Source: Leucaena leucocephala
Taxonomy: Eukaryota; Streptophyta; Magnoliopsida; Fabales; Fabaceae
DNA length: 64,000 nucleotides
Direction: 5' to 3'
NCBI GenBank assembly: GCA_037074615.1
Contig: CM073527.1
Coordinates: forward strand, 11,496,848 to 11,560,847
Shown here: in pieces, positions 47,140-59,409 of the stretch
Layout: the number at the start of each line of letters is the position of its first letter
How positions within the stretch are numbered: the first letter of the stretch is position 1
Program-made: the position numbers and the translations under genes
Notes under the pieces: generated by a model
Databases searched by the model: none
The model's input: only the letters and a program-made list of their open reading frames with translations
What the model was told of the DNA's origin: nothing

Positions 47140-48381
47140 CTAAACAAATAAGTATTGAGTATGCTGGGGGTGAAGGTTTTATTGTCCTTGTGTGAGTTGT
47201 TTAAATGAGAGGAAATAAAGTCTTGTGGATATGTACACTCATCTAATTTGTAAGGGGTTTTGCAAGAATTACACAGTATGGGTATGGCATGGTGAAAATA
47301 TGGAAAGGTTAAGTGCATCTGAATAGTTGGAACAGACCTTTGATGATGACATGGATACTATGATCGGGTAGAGGACATGACTCAGGATATTGGAGAAGAT
47401 ACTTTTATGTGGTCACATGCATATGGTAATATGTGCAATGATGCAAAAAAACTTCTATACCTAGGGTGCAAAAAATACAACATGTTGAATACAGTGTTGA
47501 GATTGGTAAGTGTGAAAGCACGGCATGGGTGGAGTGATAGAGGTTTTTCATAATTTTTGAGTTATTGAAATACATGTTTCTAGAAGAAAATGTGTTACTC
47601 AAACACTACTATGATACTAAGAAAATAATATGTCCTTTAGGCATGTAGTATAGAAAGATTCATGCATACCCAAATGATTGCATATTGTACAGGAAAGATT
47701 TTGAAGATGAGGAGAAATGTCCAATATGTAAGACACCAAGATACATATCAAACAAGTCTCTTGCAAAGGTGTTATGGTATCTTCCAATTATACCAAGGTT
47801 TAAGCTACTTTTTGCTAATGAAGAGGATCGAAAAAAATATTAGGCATGCGACTAAAAGGATTGTGATGGAAAACTTAATTATCTAGCTGGTTCTTTGCAA
47901 TGGAAGAAGATTGATGACTTATTTACCAAGTTCAGCAATAAATCATGAAACCTAAGCTTGGACTTAGTTCAGATAGCATGAATTGTTATGGTAGCCTTAG
48001 TAGTATACATAATTCATGGCCTGTCCTCTTCATGATTTGTAACATATCTCCCTTGTTGTGTATGAGATGCAAGTATGTAATGTTGTCTATACTAATCTCA
48101 TAACTAAAACAACCGGGAAATGACATAGACATTTACTAAATGCCCTTAATCGAAGATTTGAAGAAGTTATGGGAAAGTGTGGATTTTTCACGCAATTAAA
48201 AAGGGGATCTTCAATATGCGGGACATGATCTTCTGTAAAATTAATGACTTTCCTGCATACGAAAATTTGTCAAGGTATAGTGTTAAGGGTCATAAAGCAT
48301 GTTCGATTTGTGAGGAAGGGACTTGCTACAATCAATTTTGTCATTGAAGAAAGACAGTCTACCTAAGTTATAGGAGATTTT

Positions 48382-50338
48382 TGTTGGAAATCGTGCCCTA
48401 GGGGCCAATCATTGTCTTATGAACATTATTGATTTATGAATTTATTAATTGAGTTATCATATTATTTGCATGTTTACTATGATGACCATCCTTGGATAAT
48501 TCATGATATTATCCTAAATGTCCCTGGTCGATCATCTATGTGGGAGCATAGATGAAATAAGACCAGTATGACTTTGAAGATGTATAGAGATATAAATCAA
48601 AGTCATAAGCATATGTAAGAGTACAGGGTGTTGGACCGACCCGCTATGAGAGAACTGCATGGGTAACGTCATAAGCTTCTCTCATATACAAACCATGTCA
48701 ACATGCCCTTTGACCTGAGATCATCATGGATTCCTACATGACAAAACGCTCAGCTTTGACCTAGTCAAAAGTCACTTTTGACCGAGTGATCATAAAGACT
48801 ATGTTCGGGCTTAGTGGTTTTTCATGCGGAGGAATGTGAATGGTCAAGATGGAATTTGTCCCTCACATTCATGGAGAGATATTACTGGGCCCCTCGATGA
48901 GTGAGTCTGAGAAATGTATGGCCATACTGTAATGGAAAGGTAGTTCCATTTCTATAGTCAGACTACTCAGGGATCGAGAAAGTAACGGTCGGGAATAGGA
49001 GGATGACATTATCCATGCCTCATCCATGACCAAAATATCGCGTGACAGAAGGGACATGATATGGTTGTATAAAAGGTTACATCGTTTATCGATTCTCATA
49101 TGATTTGGGTAGTCGTTATGTCTTGCTAGAGACCGCTTGCGACTTGTGGGCTAGTATAGCAAATGGCCCACTGCCAACTTCATATGGGCCTACAGGGTCG
49201 CACACAAAATAGCCCAACACGAGCTATGATGTCCAGATTCATTGAATCTGAGACATGTCCAGATTCAATGAATGATTCAGGTGAATGTATATATATTTAT
49301 TTATATTTATATTCGTATATATATAAATTCGTATATATATATTATATATATATGAGATATATGAGATTTAATTTATAAGGATAAATTAAATCTCTATCAC
49401 GTTTGAATTCGAAATTCAAATTGATAGGATATCTCATATAAGAGATATTTATAAGATTTAATTTATAAGGATAAATTAAATCTCTATCACGTTTGAATTC
49501 GAAATTCAAATTGATAGGATATCTCATATAAGAGATATTTATAAGATTTAATTTTAAGGATAAATTAAATCCCTATCATGTTTGAATTTGAAATTCAAAT
49601 TGATAGGATATCTCATATAAGAGATATTTATAAGATTTAATTTTAAGGATAAATTAAATCCCTATCATGTTTGAATTTGAAATTCAAATTGATAGGATAT
49701 CTCAAATTTGTTTTATGAGAATAAATCAAATATAGTTCAGTCTCATCTTTATTTAAAGTTAAATAAATAGGTAATTAAATTTGTGGGACGGATTTAATAT
49801 TATTTATTTAATTAGTTTCTTATAAAATTATACAATATATGATATTGTATTATTTTCGGAATTAATATAAGATTAACTCCTAAAATCCTTTTCGGTTAGG
49901 GAAAACGCAGAGCATCCTATATATCTAATATTAGGAGCTACGTTTTTGAAGAGACACACACATAGAACACAGAAAGGCCGAAGGGGACTATGCAAAAGGT
50001 TTGCAGATAAGAAACTGCTGAAATAGAGACGGAGAGGACGAACTCTTGAGAATGCCCTGGAGGGACAAGAGACGCTAGCACGTCATTCGTGGTTGAAAAG
50101 CTATTCGTGTGGATACCAGTAGAGGAAGCCGACATGAGTCGTCGACTTCTTGTGATCAGAAAGGGAGCACGAGGCGCAGAGAGAAGCTGTGAACGTCGTG
50201 ACCGAAAGCTGTGGAAGTCGCTGAGACACACTGAGGGTAATGCTTCTTCCCACTTGACTTAAACACATACGGTAGATCCTGGCAATGAATGAAAAATTTT
50301 TAAGATAATTTCCGCTGCGTGTCTTTCAATTCCTTACA
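48382..50338 (+). mobile_element. LTR-B4, solo family-B (copia) LTR, 1957 bp
   Basis: TGTTGGAAATCG at 48382 to TCCTTACA at 50338, with the perfect target duplication ATTTT (48377-48381 and 50339-50343). It interrupts the TNP2 pseudogene. Four copies of an 89-90 bp tandem repeat lie at about 49361-49703. Confidence 0.96.
49361..49703. repeat. 89-90 bp tandem repeat inside LTR-B4, about 4 copies
   Basis: TTGATAGGATATCTCA recurs at about 49421, 49511, 49600 and 49689. It is the reverse complement of the 91-bp array in LTR-B2. The last two units share variants (GTTTGAATTTGAAATT) not in the first two. Confidence 0.93.
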
Positions 50339-50391
50339 ATTTTTAAGACAAGGCCACCTATACCATCGACTAAAGAAAAAAAATTTACGGT

Positions 50392-51898
50392 TGATAACTA
50401 TCGTTTTAATTATAAAAAACTAAGCCAACCAATAGTAAAGTGGAGGCTAACCTAGGTCGATTCACAAGGAGCCTAGATAGATACTAAGATACCTAATTAA
50501 TCTAATGAGACATAAATTAACATGTTAAAGAGATGGTGTGTGATGGGATTTTATCTAACTTTTGAAAGTAAATCCTATACTATTGTTTATGCTTTTAAGC
50601 GTTTATAATGATGAGATGAATGAATGACAAGTGTGTTCCCTTGGAAATTACCTTACCTTCATTATCTACAGAATATGAGAAGTTAATCAGTTGAATTAGA
50701 ATATGTTATCTAACAACTCACTAACTAAATGTCAATCAAAGCTATAACTCGTAGATATTAAAAGAGATTATGAATCATGTAACTTAGAGATAGAAGAAGA
50801 TGAATTAACAGATACAACTGTACTCTATTTTATGATTACTCAAATCAACTGCCACCATGTCCAACTTAGAGCATCATTAATGTAGAAATATGAAATCTAA
50901 TTCGGTTCCCTACTTCTTTGTCCTATACTAACTCTAATTGAATCGATAAACTAGAAATAACTACATCAACTTGATACAATTAAATCTGACTTAAGACACA
51001 CTGAAACTCCCTGTTTAACTCAAGGCATCTCTAAGAGAGCACAACATCTTAGCCTTGCATTGCTATTTGAACTTCAGCAGTAATAGAAAACGCAGTAGCA
51101 ATCATGATAAAGGTGGAAGAAGAAGATGATGATGATAGTTGCACTTTCCTCTAGTTCTATTGTCTATAACAGAGGAAAGTTGTAGAATAGAAATGGAGAT
51201 GGAGAGAAAGAGTGAAAGATGGCATGACTAGTGTGGGGTTGATGGAATAGAAAATGAGAATGGAGTGAAGACTGGATGGATGATGTGCAGTAGGATCTGG
51301 TGTTCAGTATGTGTCCTTCACTTTTCAATGCTGATATATGGCACCCTTTATAGCAGTGTGGGAGAGTTAAAAGGACTGAATGAATGGAATGGTAGTTGCA
51401 TGAATCAAATACTACATCGTGTGCATGTGTGAACTGATAGAAAATGTGATATGGGATGTGGAATGATCCAACATGTGCTAGCACATGCATTTTAGACAGC
51501 TGTTAGCCCACTTGCTTCTGTTATGCTGCACATGTGCTGAATCCACCACCTGCTTCTGTTAGCAGCTTTTTCCAGTATGTGCTTCTGTTCGCTTGTGCAT
51601 TCAAACTGTAGCCTACTAGCTCTTATTAACCATGTGCTTAAATGTGTTATCAGCTTCTTTAATCCAACACATGTTTAATATGTAACTGTCAATTGTCTAA
51701 TCTGCTGATTGGTCACTGCAAAAAAATGGAAATTTAATAGATTGTTTATCCAATTAACCACTCAAATCAAATCAATTAATTTCCACTTGTTCAATATTAA
51801 TTTTATTAATTAATTGCTCATCATATTGATAAATGAAGATAAAATCAATAATAAAACTCACTTTAAACATACTAAAATCACTACAAATGAGTTTATCA
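50392..51898 (-). mobile_element. Athila-type 3' LTR (Ath2b), about 1507 bp
   Basis: The plus strand starts TGATAACTATCG at 50392 and ends GTTTATCA at 51898. On the minus strand it is preceded by GTGAGGGAGTT, an Athila-type polypurine tract (plus-strand AACTCCCTCAC at 51898-51909), so it is a 3' LTR. It cuts the TNP2 frame at 50391. It is related to 28773-30222. The 108-codon minus-strand frame at 51164-51490 has no recognisable domain. Confidence 0.8.
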
Positions 51899-53534
51899 AC
51901 TCCCTCACACTTATCTTTTGCACTTCGAGCAAAATTATGGATCCAAATTGAAATTCAAACACTCATGTTTAGCAATTTTGGCAAAACAGATTCAGTATAA
52001 GCACTTGTAGTCATCAACCTTTTCCCTTCAATTGGAAACAATCCAAACTAATCTCATATCAACCAAAGAATCTAACTCATAAAATTAAATCATAGTAAGA
52101 AGGAAGGTGAAATTTCCTCACAAGGTGTAGTGTTTCACTCATTATCTTATCAAGGTAATTTCACTCAACCGTCTAGCTTAGGCTTCCCATAAGCTTGTAA
52201 CCATCCTACATCTCCACCACTGTATGCCACAAGGGTTATAAAGCAAAGGCTCTTTATTATGTTGTAATGTTGAAAAGGCTAAGTGATGAAATGGAAATAA
52301 ATGTCAATGATTAATGAAATACTACACACGATCTGACTTCTTCAAGCAATTCCATCACTTAATCATAGTTTCAATTATGCAACTGTAGAAAGTATCACAA
52401 ATCACTAAATACTTTCCTTTCATAAAAGTTGAATATCACATTTTTTTCATTTGGTCTATCTCATATTTCTTTCTTTCTTTTTCTCTCTTTTCTATACTTT
52501 TTCTTTTTTCTTTTCTTTTCTTTCACTATTGAACCATATAGCACATACATTGAAGTTCATGTATCCAACAAGTGGTACAATTTATCAGTTATTTCATAAT
52601 TTAAGACTTACTATAGCAGCAAAAATCCTATACAACATTCATTAACCAAGGATGGAATTTTAAAAGAAAGTTAAGCTCTCAAAGGCGGTAAGCAAAGGAT
52701 TTAATTTTTATGTGGCTACTATTTGGTAAAGAGGGTTTAGAAAGAAATGCCCTTATCGTGTCCACAATTCAAAGAAGTTAATGTGGTTTTGAATCAAGGA
52801 TTGAGATAATTTCTACAAAGTTACCAAACTAGATGATGTCACACAATGTAATGAGCTTCTGTTGGAGGCTCAAATTCCTTCAATCTGGCTTACTCACCCT
52901 AATCATCTCACAATGACAAGATTGCACGAATATTAACTAAATACATGAGATCAATCATTCATGCTGCACAATTTCCAGAAATCAATCAATGAAACAAGTA
53001 ACTCATTCTACATCAAGCTTGCCAATGTTCAAAAATATGTGTTCAAAATTGCATTAAATCCATGATAGGAAATTCAATTATGCCAAGCGACAATCAGATG
53101 AAACAGAAGAATTTTTCAGCTGAGGTCAATTTTAGTTGCGACAGAAAGGACTTCATGTAGTGACTATTTTACAAAGAGAGGAAAATTTTAGAAAATAGGG
53201 AATATTGGTCGTGGCGTACATGGATATAAGTCACGACTCATGATCATAGAGAGTAATCATGACAAACACAAGCTCAGGTCGCGACCAAGTGTCCATCCAA
53301 TCATGACCAAAATTCACAGAGTTACAATCGTGACAAAGATAATCATATATCATGACTAAGTATCACATATAGGTAATCATAAGAAAGAAAGAATTATTGG
53401 TCGTGACAAACATATGCATTTGTTGTGACTACTTGTCAAAGAGAGTTATGGTTGCGACATAGGTAAGGCCGGTCATGACTAAATTTCATAGAGAAAAAAC
53501 TTGATATTTTTGCACATATTAACCGCAACAAGAA
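51899..53534 (-). other. Athila-type 3' noncoding region
   Basis: This lies internal to the Ath2b LTR and holds no coding domain I can recognise. It includes a CT-rich tract (52464-52526, GA-rich on the element's own strand) and a degenerate tandem array at about 53135-53480. It ends where LTR-C3 begins, so pol and gag of this element are missing. Confidence 0.65.
53135..53480. repeat. Degenerate array built on a TCRTGAC core
   Basis: The words TCGTGAC, TCATGAC, TCGCGAC, TTGCGAC and GTCACGAC recur about a dozen times at 20-60 bp spacing, usually followed by AA or TAA and separated by CATAT-, AGAGAG- or ACAT-containing filler. Unit length is irregular, so this is an old or rearranged tandem array. 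Confidence 0.65.
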
Positions 53535-56112
53535 TGTCAAATCCTAATTTTCCCCTATCTGTATAGTACTGATAGTGGAAAGAGGTTTGGAAAGAATTAT
53601 GATGAATATCAGAAGAAATGATAAAGGTTAGATGAGTACTGAAGAAAGAGAAGGCAAAAAGTGAAAGTAGAAATAAAAATTGGGCCTTTAAGTGTAATTT
53701 TCAAAAGTTAAGGGACTTTAATGCAAATAGCCAAAAGTTTAGGGGCTTAAGTGCAATTATTTAAAAGTTCAGGGACATAAGTGTAATTAAGAGAAAGTTG
53801 AGCGGATACAGGCCAAAATACCCAGAATCATATTAGACTCAAATTTTGCCGATAGATAGACAAAATTATTTCGGTCAATTTAAGAAGTCACATAATTTCG
53901 ATTTGAGGTCCTGATTAATTGATATAAATTCTTGAAGTCAGAAGGAATTATTGCAGTATTTTTTAGATCTCAGAATCAGATGAAACTTTACCATAAATTC
54001 TTATATTTAATATATAAATTTATAAAACTGACAGAGTTAGAAAAGGAATCCTGTAGAATTCTTACGGGATTTTACGGTAGAATAGAGTATCGATAAATAG
54101 GATAAGGAGAGGTGTTTTAGGATGTGTGCCATAAAGGACATAAAGGTAATGAGTTCAAACCTAGGCCCAAATGGCGCCATAGTAGGCCCAATATGATGAT
54201 TGGACAGTTAAGTAGGCTAGGGTCCAGAGCAGTCCAGGAAAAGTGTAAAATTATGAAAATGCCCCTAGATACCTATACTGTACCAGAGATAGATGGAGGG
54301 CATTTTGGTTATTCTAGACAGGCCAAAAATGTCCAAGACAATATAAGGATGATTAGTTAGAGCTAGTATACAAGCTGAGGCAGTGTAAAGAGGTGTGAAA
54401 TGACAATTATGCCCTTAGGGTTAATATAGTACAAGACAATGAACCAAGGGCATTTTAGTCATTTCTCAGGGGATCTGTAATTAAGTGGTGGCTAGTACAA
54501 TATTTTTAATGGTAGGAAGAATCTGCATACTGTATTTAAGGTCAAAAAGTATATTTTGAAATATTAGAAAAATTAGATTTATAAAACAGTCTGATTTTTA
54601 GGAAATCAGACTGAGCCAATACTGGATTGGACTGGAATTTTTCCAGAACATTCTTCCCCAATTGGAATTACAGCACATCATCCCATGAGGTGTCCCCTTG
54701 AGTTGTCCCTTGATGATGTCATAATTATCTTTTTGAAAAAGGGAAATCTAAGATTAAATGTGGGCTATTAGATCAAATAGTGTACAAACTAATCTTGACC
54801 ATTGATTTCCACCAAGATTTTTCTATAAATACCCCCTCAAATCTGCATCCAAACTGTGGCTTGTCAACCCTTGGGGAAACTCTTGCAAAATGAAAACTCA
54901 ACCCAAGACAAAGAAGATTCAAGGTACCAAAGTTCAAGCAAGCTAGAGATTTAAGGTAAGCAATCTCTCATAGCTTATTTTCCTTTGATTTGGGAGCTTG
55001 AACTTAGGGTTTTCATGGGGAAAAGTTAAGTTTTCTCTAAGGTGTTGTGCTTCCCAAAAACCTTAGATGAAAGGGGAAAGAAGAAATTAAAGTTAGAAAC
55101 ATATGATTGAAGCTTAAATAAGCTAGTTAAGTGATTGGTTGTTGAATCAAATCGATATTCTTTACTTTGCCATGGTGTACCCTATTCAGTATGCACTGTT
55201 CATGAAGGAAGGAAATGGAATTTCAATGATTTAATACTTCAATTGAATTTATATATTGATTTTGTGTAAGATTGAAATGGTTTTGAACCTTGGAAACATT
55301 AAAATTTCAAGATTGTAGTTTTATAATTCTTCATAGTTACTATTTACTCGCATGAAAAGTGATTGGAATTTCATAATTTTGATGCTTCTGATGGTTTTAA
55401 AATGAAAAGTTGTGTGGGATAAAGTGGAGAAACAAGTATGGGAAGCATTAGAATCAAAATGAGAATTTTTGAAAGAATTGTGTGCATGTGTTTGGTTCTG
55501 TACAGCAGGCCATGAAGGAGATGGAATTTCATGATTCTAATATCATAAATGAATTCAAAAGATGAAATTGTGTAGGGTAAAGTCAGGACATCAATTAGTT
55601 TAAGAGCCAAGTGGATTAGTGAAGATTAGATAAAGTTATGATAATAAAGAGTGTAACAAGGTTAGTCTTGAACATGGTTGGAGTTTATGAGTCCTAATGA
55701 ATTATGTGATGAATATGAATGTGTTTAGGACCTTGAAACATACAAGAAGATGTTGGGAAGTGATTGATATAAAGGCTTCATGGTTGGAAAGCTAAGGAGC
55801 AAGTGTTAAAGATCAAGAGGAAAGCTTAAGTGTAAGGTAGTGAACTTACCCCTTGATATGCTTGATGTGGTATGCTTATGTGTTGACATGTATATGATAT
55901 TTGAATGATATTATGACATGATAAATTATGTTGAATGTATTGTGAATAACATGTTTTTGATGGCCATGCACTTTATGTAAAAGTATATAGCATAATGGCA
56001 TGTCACTAATCAAAGAAAGTTAATGAAATTACATATCAAGCATTAGCATCCATCTTGCATATTTAAGTGGTAATATTTGCTACTGAGATTCCCTAGAATT
56101 TCACTCTCCCAT
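53535..56112 (+). mobile_element. LTR-C3, group-C LTR, 3' part missing
   Basis: It starts TGTCAAATCC at 53535. TATA context at 54824 (TATAAAT followed by ACCCCC); donor-like AAG|GTAAGC at 54956-54957. It closely follows LTR-C5 (read on the other strand) up to TCTCCCAT at 56112, where the family-B copia element inserted. CCCAT at 56108-56112 would be the target duplication, but the other side of the copia element is not in the window. Confidence 0.9.
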
Positions 56113-57789
56113 TGTAAGGAATTGGAAGACACACAGTAGAAATTAACTTAAAATTTTTTCCATTCCCTGCCAGGATCTACCGTATATGTTTAAGTCAAGT
56201 GGAAAGAAGTATTACCCTCAGTATTCAGTCGTGACTTTCTCAACTTATCGTTTCGACATCCACAGCTTCTCTCTGTGGCTTGTGATCTCTTTTCGATCAC
56301 AAGAAGTTGACGACTCAGGTCAGCTTCCTCTATTGGTATCCACACGAACAGCGTTCCAACTACGAACGACATGCTAGCGCCTCCTGTCCCTCCAGGGCTT
56401 ACTCAAGAATTCGTCCTCTCCGTCTCTATATTAGTAGTTTATTATCTGCAAACCTTTTGCAGATTCTCGTTCATGCTTTTTTTGTCCCAACCGTAGCTCC
56501 TAAATATCAGATATATAGGATGCTATGCGTGTTACCACAGACTTGGATTTTTGGAATTAATCTTATATTAATTCTAAAATTAATACAATATCATATATTG
56601 TATAATTTGATAAGAAACTAATTAAATAAATAGTGTTTATATTAAATCCATCCCACATATTTAATTCACCTATTTATTTAATTTAAAATAAAGATAAGAC
56701 AGAATTACATTTGATTTATTCTCATAAATTAAATTTGAGGTATCATATCAATTTGAATTTCAAATTCAAACGTGATAGAGATTTAATTTTATCCTTATAA
56801 ATCAAATCTTATAAATATCTCTTATAGATAATATATATATACGAATTTATATATATACAAATATAAATATAAATAAATATATACATCCACGCTGGATCAT
56901 TCATTGAATTTGGAAATGTCTTAGATTCAATGAATTTGGACATCATAGCTCGTGTTGGGCTATTTTGTGTGTGACCCTATAGGCCCATATGAAGTTGGCA
57001 GTGGGCTATTTACTATACTGACTCACAAGTCGTAAGCGGTCTCTAGTAAGACATCATGACTACCCAAATCATATGAGGATCGATGAATGATGTAACCTTT
57101 TATACAACCATATCATGTCCCTTTTGTCACACGATATTTTGGTCATAGATGAGGCATAGAGAATGTCATCTTCCTATTCCTGACTGTTACTTTCTCGATC
57201 CCTGAGTAGTCTGACTATAGAAATGGAACTACCTTTCTATTACAGTATGGCCATACATTTCTCAGACTCATTCATCGAGGGGCCCAGTAATATCTCTCTA
57301 CGAATGTGATGGACAAATTCCATCTTGACCATTCATATTCCTCCGTACAGAAAACCACTAAGCCCGAACATAGTCTTTATGATCACTCGGTCAAAAGTGA
57401 CTTTTGACTAGGTCAAAGCTAAGCGTTTGTCATGTAGGAATACATGATGATCTCGGGTCAAAGGGTATAATGACATGGTTTGTATATGAGAGAAGCTTAT
57501 GACTTAACCCATGCAGCTCTCTCATAGCGGGTCAGTCCAACACCTTGTATTCTTACATGTGTCTATGACTTTGATTTATATCTCTATACATCTTCAAAGT
57601 CATACTGGTCTTATTTCATCTCTGCTCCCGCATAGATGACCGACCAGGGACATTTAGGATATGATCATGAGTCATTCTAGGATGGTCATCATAGTAAACA
57701 TGCAAATAATATGATAACACAATTAATAAATTCATAAATCAACAATGTGTATAAGATAATGATTGGCCCCTATGGCACAATTTCCAACA
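56113..57789 (-). mobile_element. LTR-B3, 3' LTR of a copia element, 1677 bp
   Basis: The plus strand reads TGTAAGGAATTGG at 56113 and TTTCCAACA at 57789, so on the minus strand it is TGTTGGAAA...TTCCTTACA. On the minus strand it is preceded by TACAAGTGGGAGGT (57790-57803), the polypurine tract typical of plant copia elements. It has one copy of the 91-bp unit found four times in LTR-B2, which accounts for most of its shorter length. Confidence 0.95.
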
Positions 57790-58506
57790 ACCTCCCACTT
57801 GTACTAGGTACAATCATTAATTTGACTAATTCCCATTGACCTAACATGACGCTCATGCTTTGCCTGCACAAGCAGCTTTATTAGAGGATCAGCAACATTA
57901 TCTTCTCTTGCTACTTTGCATATTTTTATATCACCTCTATCGTTAATTTCTCTGATGAGATGAAATCACCTAAGTATATGCTTGGTCCTTTGAAGTGACC
58001 TAGGCTCTTTGGCTTGTGCAATGGCACCGCTATTGTCACAAAGCAAAGTTATTGGATCTGAGATGGTAGGTATCACCCATAGTTCCGTGATAAACTTCCT
58101 GATTCAAATGGCTTCCTTAGCTACATTTGATACTGCTATATACTTAGCTTCCATTGCATAATCTGCTATAGTGCCCTACTTAGAGCTCTTCTAGCTTATT
58201 GCTCCATTATTGAGGTGGAATATATATCCAGACTGTGATTTTTGGTCATCCTTGTAAGTTTGGAAACTCGCATCTGTGTAACCAGTTATACAGAGTTCGT
58301 CATCCAATCCACCATAGACCAAAAATAAGTCCTTAGTCCTTCTTAAGTACTTAAGGATATTCTTGACAGTAGTCCAATGGCCTCACCAGGTCGTGTTGAT
58401 ATCTGCTAGTCATACTTAAGGCAAACGAGACATCTAGTCGAGTACATAATATGGCGTACATGATAGATCCTATGGCCGAGGCATATGGAACTTTACTCAC
58501 GCGACC
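57790..58506 (-). pseudogene. Copia RNase H pseudogene
   Basis: Minus-strand sequence right after the reverse transcriptase includes SKVPYASAIGSIMYA near 58470, a segment usually preceding RNase H, then GLWWIG-like sequence near 58310 and, close to the end, REINDRGDIKICKV near 57945 and ADPLIKLLVQAKHE near 57870, the usual RNase H terminus. Most of the frame between is interrupted by stops. Confidence 0.8.
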
Positions 58507-59406
58507 TCACTGATCAGATATACTAGGATACAGATCTTTGCTGAGGTGAATACCGTGAGATATGGGTATGAAACCCCTCTTCGATTCGTGCATACTGAAC
58601 CTATGCAGTATTTTGTCTATGTATGTACTCTGACTGAGTCCTAGAAGTCTTTTGGATCTATCTCTATAGATCCTGATTCCTAGGATGTAGGTGGCTTCAC
58701 CCAAGTCTTTAATCGAGAAAGACTTTCCTAACCAAGACTTGACAATTTGCAAGGTAGGAATGTCATTTCCAATAAGTAGGATGTCATCGACATAGAGTAC
58801 CAAAAACACAACTATGCTCCCACTAATCTTCTTGTACACACAAGGTTCATCAATGATTTGAAAAAATCCAAACTCTTTGACTACTTTATCAAAACGATGA
58901 TTCCAACTCTGAGAGGCTTGCTTCAGTCCATAAATGGACATTTGAAGCTTGCACACTTTACCAGAGTCCTTGGAACACACAAACCCTTCAGGTTATGTCA
59001 TGTATACATCCTCAAGGAGCTTTCCATTAAGGAAGGTTGCCTTGACGTCCATCTGCCATATTTCATAGTCATAATATGCTGCTATGGCAAAGAAGATTCT
59101 TATTGATTTGGGCATTGCAACTGGGGAAAAGGTCTCATCATAGTCCATACCATGAGTTTGAGTAAATCATTTTCCAACCAGTCATGCCTTGAAGATATTT
59201 ACATTGCCATCAATGTCAGTTTTCTCCTTAAAAACCCACTTGCACCCGACAATTTTTACACCTTCAGGGGGGTCGACTAAGGTCCAAACCTGATTGTCAT
59301 ACGCGGATTGCATCTCAGACTTCATGGCATTAAGCCATTTTTTAGAGTTTGGTCCCACCATAGCTTCTCGATAGGTAGTCAGCTCATTATGCTCAATGAG
59401 CAACAT
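58507..59406 (-). pseudogene. Copia reverse transcriptase pseudogene
   Basis: 59182-59406 holds the N-terminal part (WLNAMKSEMQSAYDNQVW, then CKWVFKEKTDIDG). A frameshift and a stop follow near 59160-59182. 58507-58980 is open for 157 codons with KLQMSIYGLKQASQSWNHRF, the catalytic box LYVDDILLIGND and LGEATYILGIRIYRDRS. The middle segment, including YYDYEIWQMDVKATFLNG near 59080-59020, is in another frame. It is clearly Ty1/copia; I do not assign a lineage. Confidence 0.9.
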
Positions 59407-59409
59407 ATC

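Larger units (their letters stand above)
41199..50391 (+). mobile_element. CACTA (En/Spm) DNA transposon fragment, split by three LTR insertions
   Basis: Original element sequence is 41199-41502, 47140-48381 and 50339-50391. The rest is solo LTR-F with LTR-G inside it, and solo LTR-B4. It contains the first half of a TNP2 transposase and about 280 bp of upstream sequence with CACCGCC motifs in opposite orientations (TCACCGCCAGTGA at 41254-41266 and CACTATTGGCGGTGG at 41309-41323), possibly subterminal repeats. Neither CACTA terminus is visible: the left edge abuts an LTR end and the right is cut by an Athila-type LTR. Confidence 0.88.
41476..50391 (+). pseudogene. TNP2-type CACTA transposase pseudogene, 5' half in three pieces
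   Basis: The likely start ATG is at 41476; the third codon is a stop (TAA, 41482-41484). Exonic pieces are 41476-41502, 47145-48381 and 50344-50391. Landmarks in order: an N-terminal Cys-rich segment (PCVSCLNERK, then HLICKGFCKNYTVWVWHGE near 47240-47300), LGCKKYNMLN-like sequence near 47460, HAYPNDCILYRKDFEDEEKC and CPICKTPRY near 47660-47735, AKVLWYLPIIPRFKLLFA near 47765-47815, SWPVLFMICNISPLLCMRC near 48015-48070, QPGNDIDIY near 48115, MPLIEDLKKLWES near 48140, and INDFPAY near 48245. These match the TNP2 family in order. Skipping LTR-B4 and one ATTTT restores reading across 48381/50344. TNP2 would bind and mobilise CACTA ends; this copy has many stops and no C-terminal half. Confidence 0.88.

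Noticed and set aside
54124..54360. 78-codon ORF in LTR-C3
   Set aside because: Falls in U3 of an LTR; not open in other group-C copies as far as I can see.
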